A DNA stretch of 64,000 bases from positions 1,302,001-1,366,000 of the forward strand of contig NZ_CP036532.1 in NCBI RefSeq assembly GCF_004331955.1, written 5' to 3'. The DNA comes from Roseitalea porphyridii (lineage in GTDB: Bacteria; Pseudomonadota; Alphaproteobacteria; Rhizobiales; Rhizobiaceae). Of the stretch, positions 35,010-44,503 are shown piece by piece. Position 1 is the first letter of the stretch, and each line of letters opens with the position of its first letter. A program made the translations under genes and the position numbers. The notes beneath the pieces are model-generated. The model was not told the origin of the DNA and did no database searches. It worked only from the letters and a program-made list of their open reading frames with translations.

Positions 35010-35021
35010 CGTCCAACCGTC

Positions 35022-35050
35022 TTGACAGTCCGGCCGATCTTGCGCACCAA
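35022..35050 (+). promoter_or_regulatory. Possible fabD promoter
   Basis: A consensus TTGACA at 35022-35027 is followed 17 bases later by CACCAA (35045-35050), a poor -10. It lies just upstream of the strong ribosome site (GGAGGAACCGGAGGA) of fabD. Weak support. Confidence 0.25.
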
Positions 35051-35083
35051 GCGCCCGCTCGCCGGGAGGAACCGGAGGAATTC

Positions 35084-36025
35084 ATGTCGATCGCATTCAC
35101 ATTCCCCGGTCAGGGGTCCCAGGCCGTCGGCATGGGCAAGGACCTGGCCGATGCCTTCCCCGAGGCCTGGGCCGTGTTCGAGGAAGTCGATGCGGCGCTG
35201 GGCGAAAACCTCTCCAAGACCATGTGGGAGGGGCCCGAAGACCAACTCACCCTGACCGCCAACGCCCAGCCGGCGCTGATGGCGGTGTCGATGGCCGTGG
35301 TCCGCGTGCTGGAGACCCACGGCTTCAAGGTCTGGGAGAAGGCGGCGTATGTGGCCGGCCATTCGCTTGGCGAATACTCCGCCCACGCCGCCGCCGGCAC
35401 TTTCACGCTCGCGGACACGGCCCGGCTTCTGCGCGTGCGCGGCAACGCCATGCAGGCCGCCGTTCCGGTCGGCAAGGGCGCCATGGCCGCGATCATCGGC
35501 CTTGACCATGAGGGCGTTCAGGCGCTGTGCGATGCGGCGTCCGACAAGGGGGCCTGTCAGATCGCCAACGACAATGGCGGCGGCCAGATCGTCATTTCGG
35601 GCGCCAGGGATGCGGTCGAGCACGCCGCCGGCAACGCTAGGGAAAAGGGCGCCAAGCTGGCCAAGCTGCTGCCCGTCTCCGCGCCCTTCCATTCGGCCTT
35701 GATGGCGCCGGCCGCCGACGCCATGGCCGAGGCGCTGTCCTCGGTGCGCGTCTCGCGGCCGATGCTGCCGGTGATCGCCAATGTCCAGGTCGCGCCGGTG
35801 ACCGAGCCGGATGCGATCGTCGAGAGCCTTGTGGCGCAGGTCACCGGCCAGGTGCGCTGGCGCGAGACGGTCGAATGGTTCGCCGCCAACGGCGTCACCG
35901 ACCTCGCCGAGGCAGGAACCGGCAAGGTGCTGACCGGTCTGGCCCGGCGCATCGACCGCAGCGTCAACGCCGTTGCCATTTCGACCCCGGCCGATATAGA
36001 AGCGTTTGTCGAACAGAACGCCTGA
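35084..36025 (+). CDS. fabD: Malonyl-CoA:ACP transacylase
   Basis: A 313-residue enzyme loading malonyl groups on ACP for fatty-acid synthesis. The FPGQGSQAVGMG start, nucleophile Ser94 in GHSLGEY, and the catalytic His in SAPFHSALM are all present. The start at 35084 follows GGAGGA; the long upstream frame overlaps the LysR gene and is spurious. First gene of a fabD-fabG-acpP-fabF cluster. Confidence 0.97.
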   Translation: MSIAFTFPGQGSQAVGMGKDLADAFPEAWAVFEEVDAALGENLSKTMWEGPEDQLTLTANAQPALMAVSMAVVRVLETHGFKVWEKAAYVAGHSLGEYSAHAAAGTFTLADTARLLRVRGNAMQAAVPVGKGAMAAIIGLDHEGVQALCDAASDKGACQIANDNGGGQIVISGARDAVEHAAGNAREKGAKLAKLLPVSAPFHSALMAPAADAMAEALSSVRVSRPMLPVIANVQVAPVTEPDAIVESLVAQVTGQVRWRETVEWFAANGVTDLAEAGTGKVLTGLARRIDRSVNAVAISTPADIEAFVEQNA

Positions 36026-36062
36026 CTGAAGATCGGGCGCCAACAACACGACGGGGACAGCC

Positions 36063-36800
36063 ATGATCGATCTGAGCGGCCGCAAGGCGCTTGTGACCGG
36101 CGCGTCCGGCGGTATCGGCGAGCAGATCGCCCGTGAGCTGCATGCGCAGGGCGCCACGGTCGGCCTGCACGGCACGCGTGCCGAAAAGCTCGAAGGGCTC
36201 GCCGCGGACCTGGGCGAGCGCACCCATGTGCTGCCGGCAAACCTGTCGGACCGCGATGCGGTCGACGATCTGGCCAAGCGCGCCGAGGAAGCACTCGAGG
36301 GCGTCGACATCCTCGTCAACAATGCCGGCATCACCCGCGACGGGCTGTTCGTGCGCATGTCCGATGCAGACTGGGACGCGGTGCTCGAGGTCAACCTGAC
36401 CGCCGTCTTCCGGCTGACGCGCGCGCTCACCCATCCGATGATGCGCCGCCGCTGGGGCCGCATCGTCAACATCACCTCTGTGGTCGGCGTGACCGGCAAT
36501 CCGGGTCAGGCCAACTACTGCGCCTCCAAGGCCGGGATGATCGGCTTCTCGAAATCGCTGGCCCAGGAGATCGCCTCGCGCGCCATCACCGTCAACTGCG
36601 TCGCGCCGGGCTTCATCGAGAGCGCGATGACCGAGAAGCTCAACGACAAGCAGACCGAGTCGATCATGGGGGCCATCCCGATGAAGCGCATGGGCACGGG
36701 CGCCGAAGTGGCCGCCGCCGTCGCTTTTCTGGCCTCCGAGCCGGCCGGTTACATCACCGGCCAGACCATCCACGTCAATGGCGGCATGGCCATGATCTGA
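36063..36800 (+). CDS. fabG: 3-oxoacyl-ACP reductase
   Basis: A 245-residue SDR reductase of the elongation cycle. The NADPH loop TGASGGIG (12-19), NNAG, catalytic Ser in NITSVVG and YCASKAG (YxxxK) are intact, and the C-terminal GQTIHVNGGMAMI is the FabG hallmark. It lies 37 bases after fabD. Confidence 0.97.
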   Translation: MIDLSGRKALVTGASGGIGEQIARELHAQGATVGLHGTRAEKLEGLAADLGERTHVLPANLSDRDAVDDLAKRAEEALEGVDILVNNAGITRDGLFVRMSDADWDAVLEVNLTAVFRLTRALTHPMMRRRWGRIVNITSVVGVTGNPGQANYCASKAGMIGFSKSLAQEIASRAITVNCVAPGFIESAMTEKLNDKQTESIMGAIPMKRMGTGAEVAAAVAFLASEPAGYITGQTIHVNGGMAMI

Positions 36801-36857
36801 GGCCCGAAACGGCCTTCAGAAGCGTCAACAAACTTCCAGCCCCGCCCGTGTTTCATC

Positions 36858-36886
36858 TTGATTAGGCTGACCGGTGCGGATAGTCA
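36858..36886 (+). promoter_or_regulatory. Candidate acpP promoter
   Basis: TTGATT (36858-36863) and TAGTCA (36881-36886) are 17 bases apart in the 123-base fabG-acpP gap. A separate strong promoter for acpP is usual because ACP is needed in great excess over the other fab products. Confidence 0.35.
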
Positions 36887-36923
36887 CGAGCCAACTAAAT
36901 CGTATCAAACGAGGATTTCCGAC

Positions 36924-37160
36924 ATGAGTGATGTTGCAGATCGGGTCAAGAAGATCGTCGTCGAGCATCTGGGGGTCGATGCCGAAAAGGTCACCGAGAG
37001 CGCGAGCTTCATCGACGATCTGGGCGCCGACAGCCTCGACACGGTCGAGCTCGTCATGGCCTTCGAGGAAGAATTCGGCGTGGAAATCCCCGACGATGCG
37101 GCCGAGACGATCCTGACCGTCGGCGACGCCGTCAAGTTCATCGAAAAGTCGACGTCCTGA
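36924..37160 (+). CDS. acpP: Acyl carrier protein
   Basis: A 78-residue acidic carrier protein. Ser37 in [18 protein letters not shown] is the phosphopantetheine site. The start at 36924 follows GAGG; a longer upstream frame is not supported. It carries acyl chains between the Fab enzymes around it and to lipid A and phospholipid synthesis. Confidence 0.98.
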   Translation: MSDVADRVKKIVVEHLGVDAEKVTESASFIDDLGADSLDTVELVMAFEEEFGVEIPDDAAETILTVGDAVKFIEKSTS

Positions 37161-37201
37161 CGCCAGCGAGCCTGTCCGGTCCGCTTCGGTCCGAGCCTGA
37201 A

Positions 37202-38470
37202 ATGCAGATGCGTCGAGTCGTCATCACCGGTATCGGCATGGTATCGCCTCTCGCGGCGAACGCCGAAATGTCGTGGTCGCGCCTGCTCTCGGGCGCCAGC
37301 GCCGCGCGCAAGGTGACCGAGTTCGAGGTCGACGATCTGCCCGCGCAGATCGCCTGCCGCCTGCCATTCGGCGACGGCTCCGACGGCACCTACAATGCCG
37401 ACGACTGGATGGAGCCGAAGGAACAGCGCAAGGTCGACGATTTCATCGTCTATGGCATGGCCGCCGCCGACCAGGCGCTGGCCGACGCCGACTGGCACCC
37501 CGCCTCCGACGAAGACCAGATCGGCACGGGCGTGCTGATCGGCTCGGGCATCGGCGGCATCGAGGGCATCGTCGAGACCGGCTACGTGCTGCGCGATCGC
37601 GGCCCGCGGCGTGTCTCGCCCTTCTTCATCCCCGGCCGGCTGATCAATCTGGTCAGCGGCCAGGTCTCGATCCGGCACGGCCTGCGCGGTCCGAACCATT
37701 CGGTCGTCACCGCCTGCTCGACCGGCGCGCACGCCATCGGCGATGCCAGCCGCCTGATCGCGCTGGGCGATGCCGACGTGATGGTCGCCGGCGGCGCCGA
37801 ATCGCCGGTCTGCCGCATTTCGCTGGCCGGGTTCGCGGCGTGCAAGGCGTTGGCGACCAAGTTCAACGACAATCCCGAAGCCGCCTCGCGGCCCTATGAC
37901 CGCGATCGCGACGGGTTCGTGATGGGCGAGGGCGCCGGCATCGTCGTGCTCGAGGAACTCGAACACGCCAGGGCGCGCGGCGCGAAGATCTATGCCGAAG
38001 TGGTCGGCTACGGCATGTCGGGCGATGCCTATCACATCACCGCCCCTTCCGAGGACGGCGAGGGCGCCGAACGCTGCATGCGCGCCGCGCTCAAGCGCGC
38101 CGGCGTGGCGCCCGCCGAGATCGACTACATCAACGCCCATGGCACCTCGACCATGGCCGACACGATCGAACTGGGCGCCGTCGAGCGCGTGCTGGGCAAC
38201 GCGGCCGGCAAGGTTTCGATGTCGTCGACCAAATCGTCGACCGGCCACCTTCTGGGCGCGGCCGGCGCGGTCGAGGCGATCTTCTGCGCCCTGTCGATCC
38301 GCGACCAGGTCGTTCCGCCGACGCTCAATCTGGACAATCCCGACGTCGATACCGCGATCGATCTGGTCCCGCACGAAAAGCGCGAGCGGACCGTCGACAT
38401 CGCCCTTTCGAACTCGTTCGGCTTCGGCGGCACCAACGCTTCGCTCGTGCTGCGTCGCTACGACGCCTGA
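37202..38470 (+). CDS. fabF: 3-oxoacyl-ACP synthase II
   Basis: A 422-residue condensing enzyme that elongates acyl-ACP with malonyl-ACP. The catalytic triad is complete: Cys in TACSTGAHAIG (about residue 171), His in NAHGTSTMADTIE, and His in KSSTGHLLGAAG. It ends in NSFGFGGTNASLV. 41 bases after acpP. A second in-frame Met at codon 3 makes the exact start uncertain by two residues. Confidence 0.97.
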   Translation: MQMRRVVITGIGMVSPLAANAEMSWSRLLSGASAARKVTEFEVDDLPAQIACRLPFGDGSDGTYNADDWMEPKEQRKVDDFIVYGMAAADQALADADWHPASDEDQIGTGVLIGSGIGGIEGIVETGYVLRDRGPRRVSPFFIPGRLINLVSGQVSIRHGLRGPNHSVVTACSTGAHAIGDASRLIALGDADVMVAGGAESPVCRISLAGFAACKALATKFNDNPEAASRPYDRDRDGFVMGEGAGIVVLEELEHARARGAKIYAEVVGYGMSGDAYHITAPSEDGEGAERCMRAALKRAGVAPAEIDYINAHGTSTMADTIELGAVERVLGNAAGKVSMSSTKSSTGHLLGAAGAVEAIFCALSIRDQVVPPTLNLDNPDVDTAIDLVPHEKRERTVDIALSNSFGFGGTNASLVLRRYDA

Positions 38471-38472
38471 AC

Positions 38473-38504
38473 CGGCCCGTTCGGGCCGTTACCCACCGGT
38501 TTTT
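38473..38504 (+). terminator. Candidate terminator after fabF
   Basis: CGGCCCG-TT-CGGGCCG (38473-38488) forms a tight perfect stem directly after the fabF stop; a T run follows about ten bases later. The gap is too long for a textbook intrinsic terminator, so efficiency is doubtful. The rest of the 187-base gap to mltG shows nothing clear. Confidence 0.4.
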
Positions 38505-38657
38505 CGCCACAAAGGCTTCTATTGTGCGGGCCGATGCATTCATGAAATACCTCGATCGGCATCGTTGATTTGCGACCTGTCAACGGGCGCGCGCCGGGCA
38601 ATGGTCCGGGCCGGGCGGCGCCGGTGAGGGGTCAAACAGACGTCAGGGAAAACACAC

Positions 38658-39899
38658 GTGAGCGAGAATACCCGTTTTGGCCGGGCCAAGCCGAAGCCGG
38701 CGCCACAGGCGAACGATCCGGTCGCGTCCGGTTCCGGCGGCCGGCCGATCCCGCGTTCGGCGTCTCAGGCGCTGAGGCCGCAGGAGGGCGTCGAACCGCC
38801 AAGGCGCCGCCGCGCCCGGGCCGCCCGCAGCCAGGTCGTCATCTTCGCCAATTTCCTGTTCACGCTGTTCGTGCTGGCGCTCGTCGGGCTCGGCGCGGCG
38901 ATGTATCTGGGCAAGGTTCGGTTCGAGCAGCCGGGCCCGCTTGAAGCCTCGACCACCTACATGGTCCGTCCGGGGGCGACGCTGATCCAGATCGCGAGCG
39001 GCCTCGAACGGCGTGGCATCATCTCGAACGCTCGTCTGTTCGAACTCGGCAGCCGCGCCTATGGCACCGAGGACGACTTCAAGGCCGGCGAGTTCGAGAT
39101 CCGCGCAGGCGCCTCGATGAAGGATATCATGGACACGATGGTCCAGGGCGTCGCGATCCTGCATCCGCTGACGGTGGTCGAGGGCACGACCGTCTACCAG
39201 GCGTTTCAGAAGATCGCGGAACACGAGATGCTTTCGGGCGAGATGCCCGACGAGATGCCACCCGAGGGCATGCTGATCGCCGACACGCAGAAGTTCACGC
39301 GCGGCACCGAACGTCGCGACATCATTGCCCGGATGATCGACCAGCAGGAGCGCCTGGTCCAGCAGATCTGGGAAAAGCGCGATTCGGATCTGCCGATCGA
39401 CGACATCAACGAGTTCGTCACGCTTGCCTCGATCGTCGAAAAGGAGACCGCGCTCGCCGAGGAGCGTCCGCGCGTCGCCGGCGTCTTCGTCAACCGGCTC
39501 GAACGCGGCATGCGCCTGCAGTCCGACCCGACGATCATCTACGGCTTGTTCGGCGGCGAGGGCAAACCGGCCGACCGGCCGATTTACCAGTCCGACATCG
39601 AAAGCCAGACGCCCTACAACACCTATGTCATCGATGGGCTGCCGCCCGGTCCGATCGCCATTCCCGGCCGCGCGTCGCTCGAGGCCGTCGCCAACCCGGC
39701 GCGCACCGAAGAGCTCTACTTCGTCGCCGACGGAACTGGCGGGCACGCCTTCGCGCGCTCGCTCGACGAGCACAACGCCAACGTGCGGCGCTGGCGGCAG
39801 ATCGAAGCCGAGCGCGCCGCCGCCCGCGAAGCCGCCGAAGAAGAAGTTACGATTGACGCTCCGTCGGACGCGGACGGTGAGGGCGAAACGCAGAACTGA
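38658..39899 (+). CDS. mltG: Endolytic murein transglycosylase MltG
   Basis: A 413-residue YceG-like inner-membrane enzyme that cuts nascent glycan strands and sets chain length. A basic, disordered N-terminus (1-55) leads to one transmembrane helix (about 60-82: VVIFANFLFTLFVLALVGLG), a LysM-like domain, and the catalytic region with Glu in TLASIVEKE (about 262) and PYNTYVIDGLPPGPIAIPG. The start is GTG at 38658. A Glu-rich tail ends the protein. Confidence 0.95.
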   Translation: MSENTRFGRAKPKPAPQANDPVASGSGGRPIPRSASQALRPQEGVEPPRRRRARAARSQVVIFANFLFTLFVLALVGLGAAMYLGKVRFEQPGPLEASTTYMVRPGATLIQIASGLERRGIISNARLFELGSRAYGTEDDFKAGEFEIRAGASMKDIMDTMVQGVAILHPLTVVEGTTVYQAFQKIAEHEMLSGEMPDEMPPEGMLIADTQKFTRGTERRDIIARMIDQQERLVQQIWEKRDSDLPIDDINEFVTLASIVEKETALAEERPRVAGVFVNRLERGMRLQSDPTIIYGLFGGEGKPADRPIYQSDIESQTPYNTYVIDGLPPGPIAIPGRASLEAVANPARTEELYFVADGTGGHAFARSLDEHNANVRRWRQIEAERAAAREAAEEEVTIDAPSDADGEGETQN

Positions 39900-39924
39900 T
39901 CGCACCGGCTTGGGGGAACGGGAC

Positions 39925-40821
39925 ATGGCAACGGCCGACATCCAGTCCATGACGGGTTTCGCCTCGGCCCGCCGGGTGATCGGCGGCGTGCGCTACACCT
40001 GCGATATCCGCTCGGTCAACGGCCGTTCGCTGGACGTCAAGCTGCGCCTGCCGCCCGGCCTTGAAGCGCAGGAAGCGGCCATCCGCAAGCAGGTCGGCGG
40101 GCGCATCGCGCGCGGCAACCTGCAGATCACGATCGGCGTCGAGGCGGCCGACATGGCCGAGGCGGTGGCGATCGATGCCGACGCTTTCCGTGCGCTCGCC
40201 GCCCAGGCGACGGCCCTTTCGGTCGAGACCGGGCTCGCGCCGCCCACGACAGACGGACTGCTGCCGCTGCGGGGCGTCGTCATTGCGCGGGAACGTCAGG
40301 ATGGTGGCGACGGCGCGGACGGCGACGAGATCGCCGCGCTTCTCGGCGAAGCGCTCGACGGGCTGCTGAAGGCGCGCCTTGCCGAAGGCGCAGCCATGGC
40401 CGCGCTGGTCGCCGGCCATGTGGACGCGATCGAGGCGCTGGTCGCGCGCGCCGCCGCCGATCCCGAAAGCCGGCCCGACGCCATGAGGGCGCGCCTTTCC
40501 GAACAGATCGGCCGTCTGCTTGCCGATACGCGCGCCGACGGGCTCGACCCCGCGCGTCTGAACGCGGAGGCGGCGCTTCTTGCCACGAAAGCCGACGTGA
40601 CCGAGGAACTGGGCCGGTTGACGGCGCACGTCGCCACGGCGCGCGAGCACCTGGCGACCGGCGGCGCGATCGGCCGCAAGCTCGATTTCCTGGCCCAGGA
40701 GTTCAACCGCGAGGCCAACACGCTGTGTTCGAAGTCGCCATCGACCGGCCTGACGGCGATCGGCCTTGAACTGAAATCGGTGATCGACCAGTTGCGCGAA
40801 CAGGTGCAAAACCTGCAATAG
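39925..40821 (+). CDS. YicC family endoribonuclease-like protein
   Basis: A 298-residue YicC/YloC-family protein. MTGFASARR, the ...[15 protein letters not shown] block, and the C-terminal [10 protein letters not shown] with [15 protein letters not shown] are diagnostic. E. coli YicC is an endoribonuclease or adaptor involved in small-RNA turnover. It lies between mltG and gmk, a conserved position. Start at 39925 after GGGGGAA; the longer frame overlaps mltG. Confidence 0.92.
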   Translation: MATADIQSMTGFASARRVIGGVRYTCDIRSVNGRSLDVKLRLPPGLEAQEAAIRKQVGGRIARGNLQITIGVEAADMAEAVAIDADAFRALAAQATALSVETGLAPPTTDGLLPLRGVVIARERQDGGDGADGDEIAALLGEALDGLLKARLAEGAAMAALVAGHVDAIEALVARAAADPESRPDAMRARLSEQIGRLLADTRADGLDPARLNAEAALLATKADVTEELGRLTAHVATAREHLATGGAIGRKLDFLAQEFNREANTLCSKSPSTGLTAIGLELKSVIDQLREQVQNLQ

Positions 40822-40865
40822 GGCGAAGGATCGGTCGGGGACGGGACGGGGTGCTGGGGGCGGCG

Positions 40866-41543
40866 ATGAGCGAAAACAGCGAGGGAGTGGGCGCACGGAT
40901 CGCCCGGCGCGGATTGATGCTCGTGCTGTCGTCGCCGTCGGGCGCGGGCAAGTCGACGCTTGCACGCAACCTGATGGAAACCGATCCCGGCTTCCAGCTT
41001 TCGGTCTCGGTGACGACGCGCGCCCGGCGGGGCAGCGAGATCGAGGGTGTCCACTATCGCTTCGTTGACGAACGCACCTTCATGCGCATGCGCGAGGACG
41101 ACGATCTGCTCGAATGGGCCGAGGTGCACGGCAACTACTACGCAACGCCCCGCCAGCCGGTCGAGACGGCGATGTCGGAAGGCCAGGACATGCTGTTCGA
41201 CATCGACTGGCAGGGCGCCAAGCAGATGACCGAGAAGATGCGCACCGACGTCGTCTCGGTGTTCATCCTGCCGCCGTCGATGGCCGAATTGCGCGCCCGG
41301 CTGATGCGCCGTGCCGAGGACCGCGCTGAGGTGATCGAACAGCGCCTCAAGAACGCGGCCATCGAGATCGAGCACTGGCGCGAATATGACTATGTGATCG
41401 TCAACGACGATCTCGATCGTGCGTTCGAGGCGATCCGCGCCATCGTGCGGGCCGAGCGCCTGCGCCGCAACAGGCGGCCGGGCTTGTTCGACTTCGTCAA
41501 CGATCTGCTCGCCGCGGACTGGTCGCGCGATCCGTCCTCATAG
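40866..41543 (+). CDS. gmk: Guanylate kinase
   Basis: A 225-residue kinase converting GMP to GDP. The P-loop [10 protein letters not shown] (22-31) and GMP-binding [17 protein letters not shown] are intact. Start at the ATG 40866; a GTG 15 bases upstream is possible. The 3' end overlaps the convergent rsmA gene by 6 bases. Confidence 0.96.
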   Translation: MSENSEGVGARIARRGLMLVLSSPSGAGKSTLARNLMETDPGFQLSVSVTTRARRGSEIEGVHYRFVDERTFMRMREDDDLLEWAEVHGNYYATPRQPVETAMSEGQDMLFDIDWQGAKQMTEKMRTDVVSVFILPPSMAELRARLMRRAEDRAEVIEQRLKNAAIEIEHWREYDYVIVNDDLDRAFEAIRAIVRAERLRRNRRPGLFDFVNDLLAADWSRDPSS

Positions 41544-42377
41544 GGCGTTCGCCAGCGCGCAGAATTCGGCGACCGTAAGCGTCTCGGCGCGCCGTGTTCC
41601 GGTGATGCCGGCCCGCTCCAGCAACGCCGTGCCGCCGAGCGGCTTCAGGCTCTGGCGCAGCATCTTGCGCCGCTGGCCGAAGGCGTGCCGCGTCACCGTC
41701 GCCAGCCTGTCGCCCGAACACGGTATCGGTTCGGCCCGGGGCGTCAGATGGACCACGGAAGAGGTCACCTTCGGCGGCGGCCGGAATGCCTGCGGTGGCA
41801 CGTCGAAACAGATCCGTGCCTCGGCCCGCCAGCCGGCGAGCACGCCGAGCCGCCCGTAGGCGCCATCGCCGGGACCTGCCACGATCCGTTCGGCCACCTC
41901 GCGCTGGAACATCAGCGTCAGCGACGCCCAGAAGGGCGGCCATGGATCGGCGGTCAGCCAGCCGACCAGCAGTTCGGTTCCGACATTGTAGGGCAGATTG
42001 GCGACGATGACGGTGCGGTCTGAGCTTGTCGCAAGCGCGGCGTAATCGACGGTCAGCGCATCGGCCTCGATGACCGTAAGGCGGTCCTGGTAGTGCGCGG
42101 CGACTTCCGCGAGCGCGGGCAGGCAGCGGGGATCGCGCTCGATTGCGACGACCCTGTCGGCCCCTTCCATCAGGAGCGCCCGCGTCAGCCCGCCCGGGCC
42201 CGGACCGACCTCGATCACCGTGGTGCCGGTCAGGTCGCCGGCCTGTCGGGCAATCTTCCCGGTGAGGTTCAGATCGAGCAGGAAGTTCTGGCCCAGCGTC
42301 TTGCGAGCGGCCAGCCCGTGCGTATCGATCACCGTCCGCAGCGGCGGCAGCCCGTCGATCGCCGGACGCTCGCTCAC
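41538..42377 (-). CDS. rsmA: 16S rRNA (adenine-N6,N6)-dimethyltransferase
   Basis: A 279-residue KsgA-type methyltransferase that dimethylates two adjacent adenines in the 3' hairpin of 16S rRNA. GQNFLLD (family start), the SAM loop [13 protein letters not shown] and the catalytic [11 protein letters not shown] are present. The start is GTG (42377), overlapping the pdxA stop as GTGA. Confidence 0.95.
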   Translation of the reverse strand: MSERPAIDGLPPLRTVIDTHGLAARKTLGQNFLLDLNLTGKIARQAGDLTGTTVIEVGPGPGGLTRALLMEGADRVVAIERDPRCLPALAEVAAHYQDRLTVIEADALTVDYAALATSSDRTVIVANLPYNVGTELLVGWLTADPWPPFWASLTLMFQREVAERIVAGPGDGAYGRLGVLAGWRAEARICFDVPPQAFRPPPKVTSSVVHLTPRAEPIPCSGDRLATVTRHAFGQRRKMLRQSLKPLGGTALLERAGITGTRRAETLTVAEFCALANAL

Positions 42378-43396
42378 GCCGCCGCCGGCAGCGCGCGCGC
42401 CATCCGCGCCGCCATTCGAAGTGCGGCGATGAAGCTGTCCGGCCGCGCGGCGCCGGTGCCGGCGATGGCAAAGGCAGTGCCGTGGTCGGGCGAGGTGCGT
42501 ACGAACGGCAGGCCGAGCGTGACGTTGACGCCCTCGTCGAAGTCGAGCGCCTTGGCCGGGATCAAGGCCTGGTCGTGATACATGCAGACCGCCACATCAT
42601 AGCCGGTCCGCGCGGCCGCGTGGAACATCGTGTCGGCCGGCAGGGGCCCGGTCGCGTCGATCCCTTCCGAGCGCGCCTTTTCGATGGCCGGGGCGACCAC
42701 CGCGCGATCCTCCGCGCCCAGGGCGCCATCCTCGCCCGCATGCGGGTTCAGCCCGGCCACCGCGATCCGGGGGCGGGCGATGGCGAACCGCGTCTTGAGG
42801 TCGCGGTCGGCGACCCGGATCGTCTCGAGGATCAGTCCGGTCGACAGCGCGCCGGGCACCGAGGCCAGCGGCATGTGGATCGTCACCGGAATGGTTCGCA
42901 GGTTGGGTCCCGCGATCATCATCACCGGACGGACAGCCTGCCCGGTGTGGCGCTCGGCCAGTACGGCGAGATATTCGGTGTGTCCGGGATGGGCAAAGCC
43001 GGCCTCGTAGAGCGGTTTCTTGGCGATCGGCGCGGTCACCACGGCGCTCGTCTCGCCGGACAGGGTCAGCGCGACGGCCCGGTCGATCGCCTCGATCACG
43101 CCGGCGGCGTTGCCGGGCAGGGGCGTGCCGGGCTGCCCGGCGAGCCTGTTCGTCAGCGGAACAACGGGCAGCGATGTCGGAAACACGCTCGCTGCGCTCG
43201 CCGGATCGGCGATCTCGACCGGAACATCCAGTCCGAGATGTCTTGCCCGACGGGCAAGCTGTTCGGGGTCGCCGATGCAGATGAAGGGCGGAAGCGCGGT
43301 CCGATGCCGCTGCCATGCCGAAACGATGATGTCCGGGCCGATACCCGAGGGTTCGCCGCAACTGACGGCGAGCGGCGGTGCGTCGTTGTCCGTCAC
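42374..43396 (-). CDS. pdxA: 4-hydroxythreonine-4-phosphate dehydrogenase
   Basis: A 340-residue NAD-dependent enzyme of pyridoxal phosphate synthesis. [12 protein letters not shown] at the N-terminus and the metal-binding His residues in [22 protein letters not shown] and [11 protein letters not shown] are diagnostic. GTG start at 43396. The pdxA-rsmA coupling is ancient and also seen in E. coli. Confidence 0.95.
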   Translation of the reverse strand: MTDNDAPPLAVSCGEPSGIGPDIIVSAWQRHRTALPPFICIGDPEQLARRARHLGLDVPVEIADPASAASVFPTSLPVVPLTNRLAGQPGTPLPGNAAGVIEAIDRAVALTLSGETSAVVTAPIAKKPLYEAGFAHPGHTEYLAVLAERHTGQAVRPVMMIAGPNLRTIPVTIHMPLASVPGALSTGLILETIRVADRDLKTRFAIARPRIAVAGLNPHAGEDGALGAEDRAVVAPAIEKARSEGIDATGPLPADTMFHAAARTGYDVAVCMYHDQALIPAKALDFDEGVNVTLGLPFVRTSPDHGTAFAIAGTGAARPDSFIAALRMAARMARALPAAA

Positions 43397-43414
43397 GGCC
43401 GCGCCGATGCCCGT

Positions 43415-44359
43415 TCAGCGGCGCTGGATGCGCGCATTCGCCCGCAGTTCTTCAAGGAACTCCGCGCCGACGTCGCCGCCATCGGATTCGAGCGCCTCGG
43501 TGGAGAATTCGAGCTGCGCGACCCGGTCGTCGCTGACCTGCCGCGCCCGGCACACCACGATGAACTCGACGCCGCGCTCGGTTTCCTTGACCGGCGTCGT
43601 CTGTCCTGTCTGCAGGCCGGAGATGTCCTCGGCCCAGCGTGACGGGAGCTGCAGTTCGAGCACCCGGCCAAGATCGCGCACGGTGACGTCGCGCAGGCCC
43701 TGGGCGAGGCTGACGGTGCGCTCGCAGTCGCTGACCAGACCGCGCATGCGGTTGGCCTCGGTGCGGCGCGCCGAGAGCAGGCTGCCGCGCTGGTTTTCGG
43801 GCACCACGAAGATCACCTGCTGGAGGATGTATTCGGTCGAGGTCGGCTTCTGGCCGCCCTGTTCGAGCATACGCGCGACCGCCTCCTGCTCGCTCATCAT
43901 CTGGTTGCCGGCGCGGGCTCTGAGCTGGACGGTCTGGCCCCAGCCGATCTGCAGCCGGATGAACTCCTTGAAGTGGTCGACGGTCACGCCGGACTGGCCG
44001 AGGATCTGCATCATCTGGCTGGGCGACATGTTGTTGCGCTGCGCGAAGTTGGCGAAGGCATCGTCGACCATCGAATCGGGAATACGGATGCCGGCGCGGC
44101 GCACAGCATCGCGCTTGAGCGCTTCCTCGATCAATTCGTCGGTCGCCGCCTGGGTGACGTTGCCGCCGCGCTGCTGCAGGCGCAGGAACGCCGCCCGCCG
44201 GGCGATGTCGTAGCTGGTGACAATCTCGTCATTGACGATCACGCGGATTTCGGAAGCCGCGGCGGGCGTCGTCGACAGGTTCCCCAGGTGCGTGAACGCG
44301 GCGGCGAAGGCAAGCGTCGCAAGGGCGATGCCCAAGGTTCTGGAACGTCGATTGGTCAT
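43415..44359 (-). CDS. SurA-like periplasmic chaperone
   Basis: A 314-residue exported protein. A signal peptide ends near AAAS (about 35). The SurA N-terminal domain (VIVNDEIVTSYDIARRAAF, ELIEEALKRDA) and a weak parvulin-like second half (EYILQQVIFVVPEN, TERGVEFIVVCRARQ) follow. SurA escorts beta-barrel proteins such as LptD. I chose the ATG at 44359; a TTG at 44371 is possible. It is followed by pdxA and preceded by lptD, the E. coli order lptD-surA-pdxA-rsmA. Confidence 0.88.
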   Translation of the reverse strand: MTNRRSRTLGIALATLAFAAAFTHLGNLSTTPAAASEIRVIVNDEIVTSYDIARRAAFLRLQQRGGNVTQAATDELIEEALKRDAVRRAGIRIPDSMVDDAFANFAQRNNMSPSQMMQILGQSGVTVDHFKEFIRLQIGWGQTVQLRARAGNQMMSEQEAVARMLEQGGQKPTSTEYILQQVIFVVPENQRGSLLSARRTEANRMRGLVSDCERTVSLAQGLRDVTVRDLGRVLELQLPSRWAEDISGLQTGQTTPVKETERGVEFIVVCRARQVSDDRVAQLEFSTEALESDGGDVGAEFLEELRANARIQRR

Positions 44360-44503
44360 GGCGATCCTCAACAGATGGCCTCCCTGTCTTTGGCGCCCGT
44401 CATATCGGCCGCGCGCCCCAATCTCAAGCTTGACCGGCCGACTGCGCCGCCAACGCGGCGAAACGATGACATCGCCGACAGGCCCCGGACCCGGTCGGCA
44501 TCG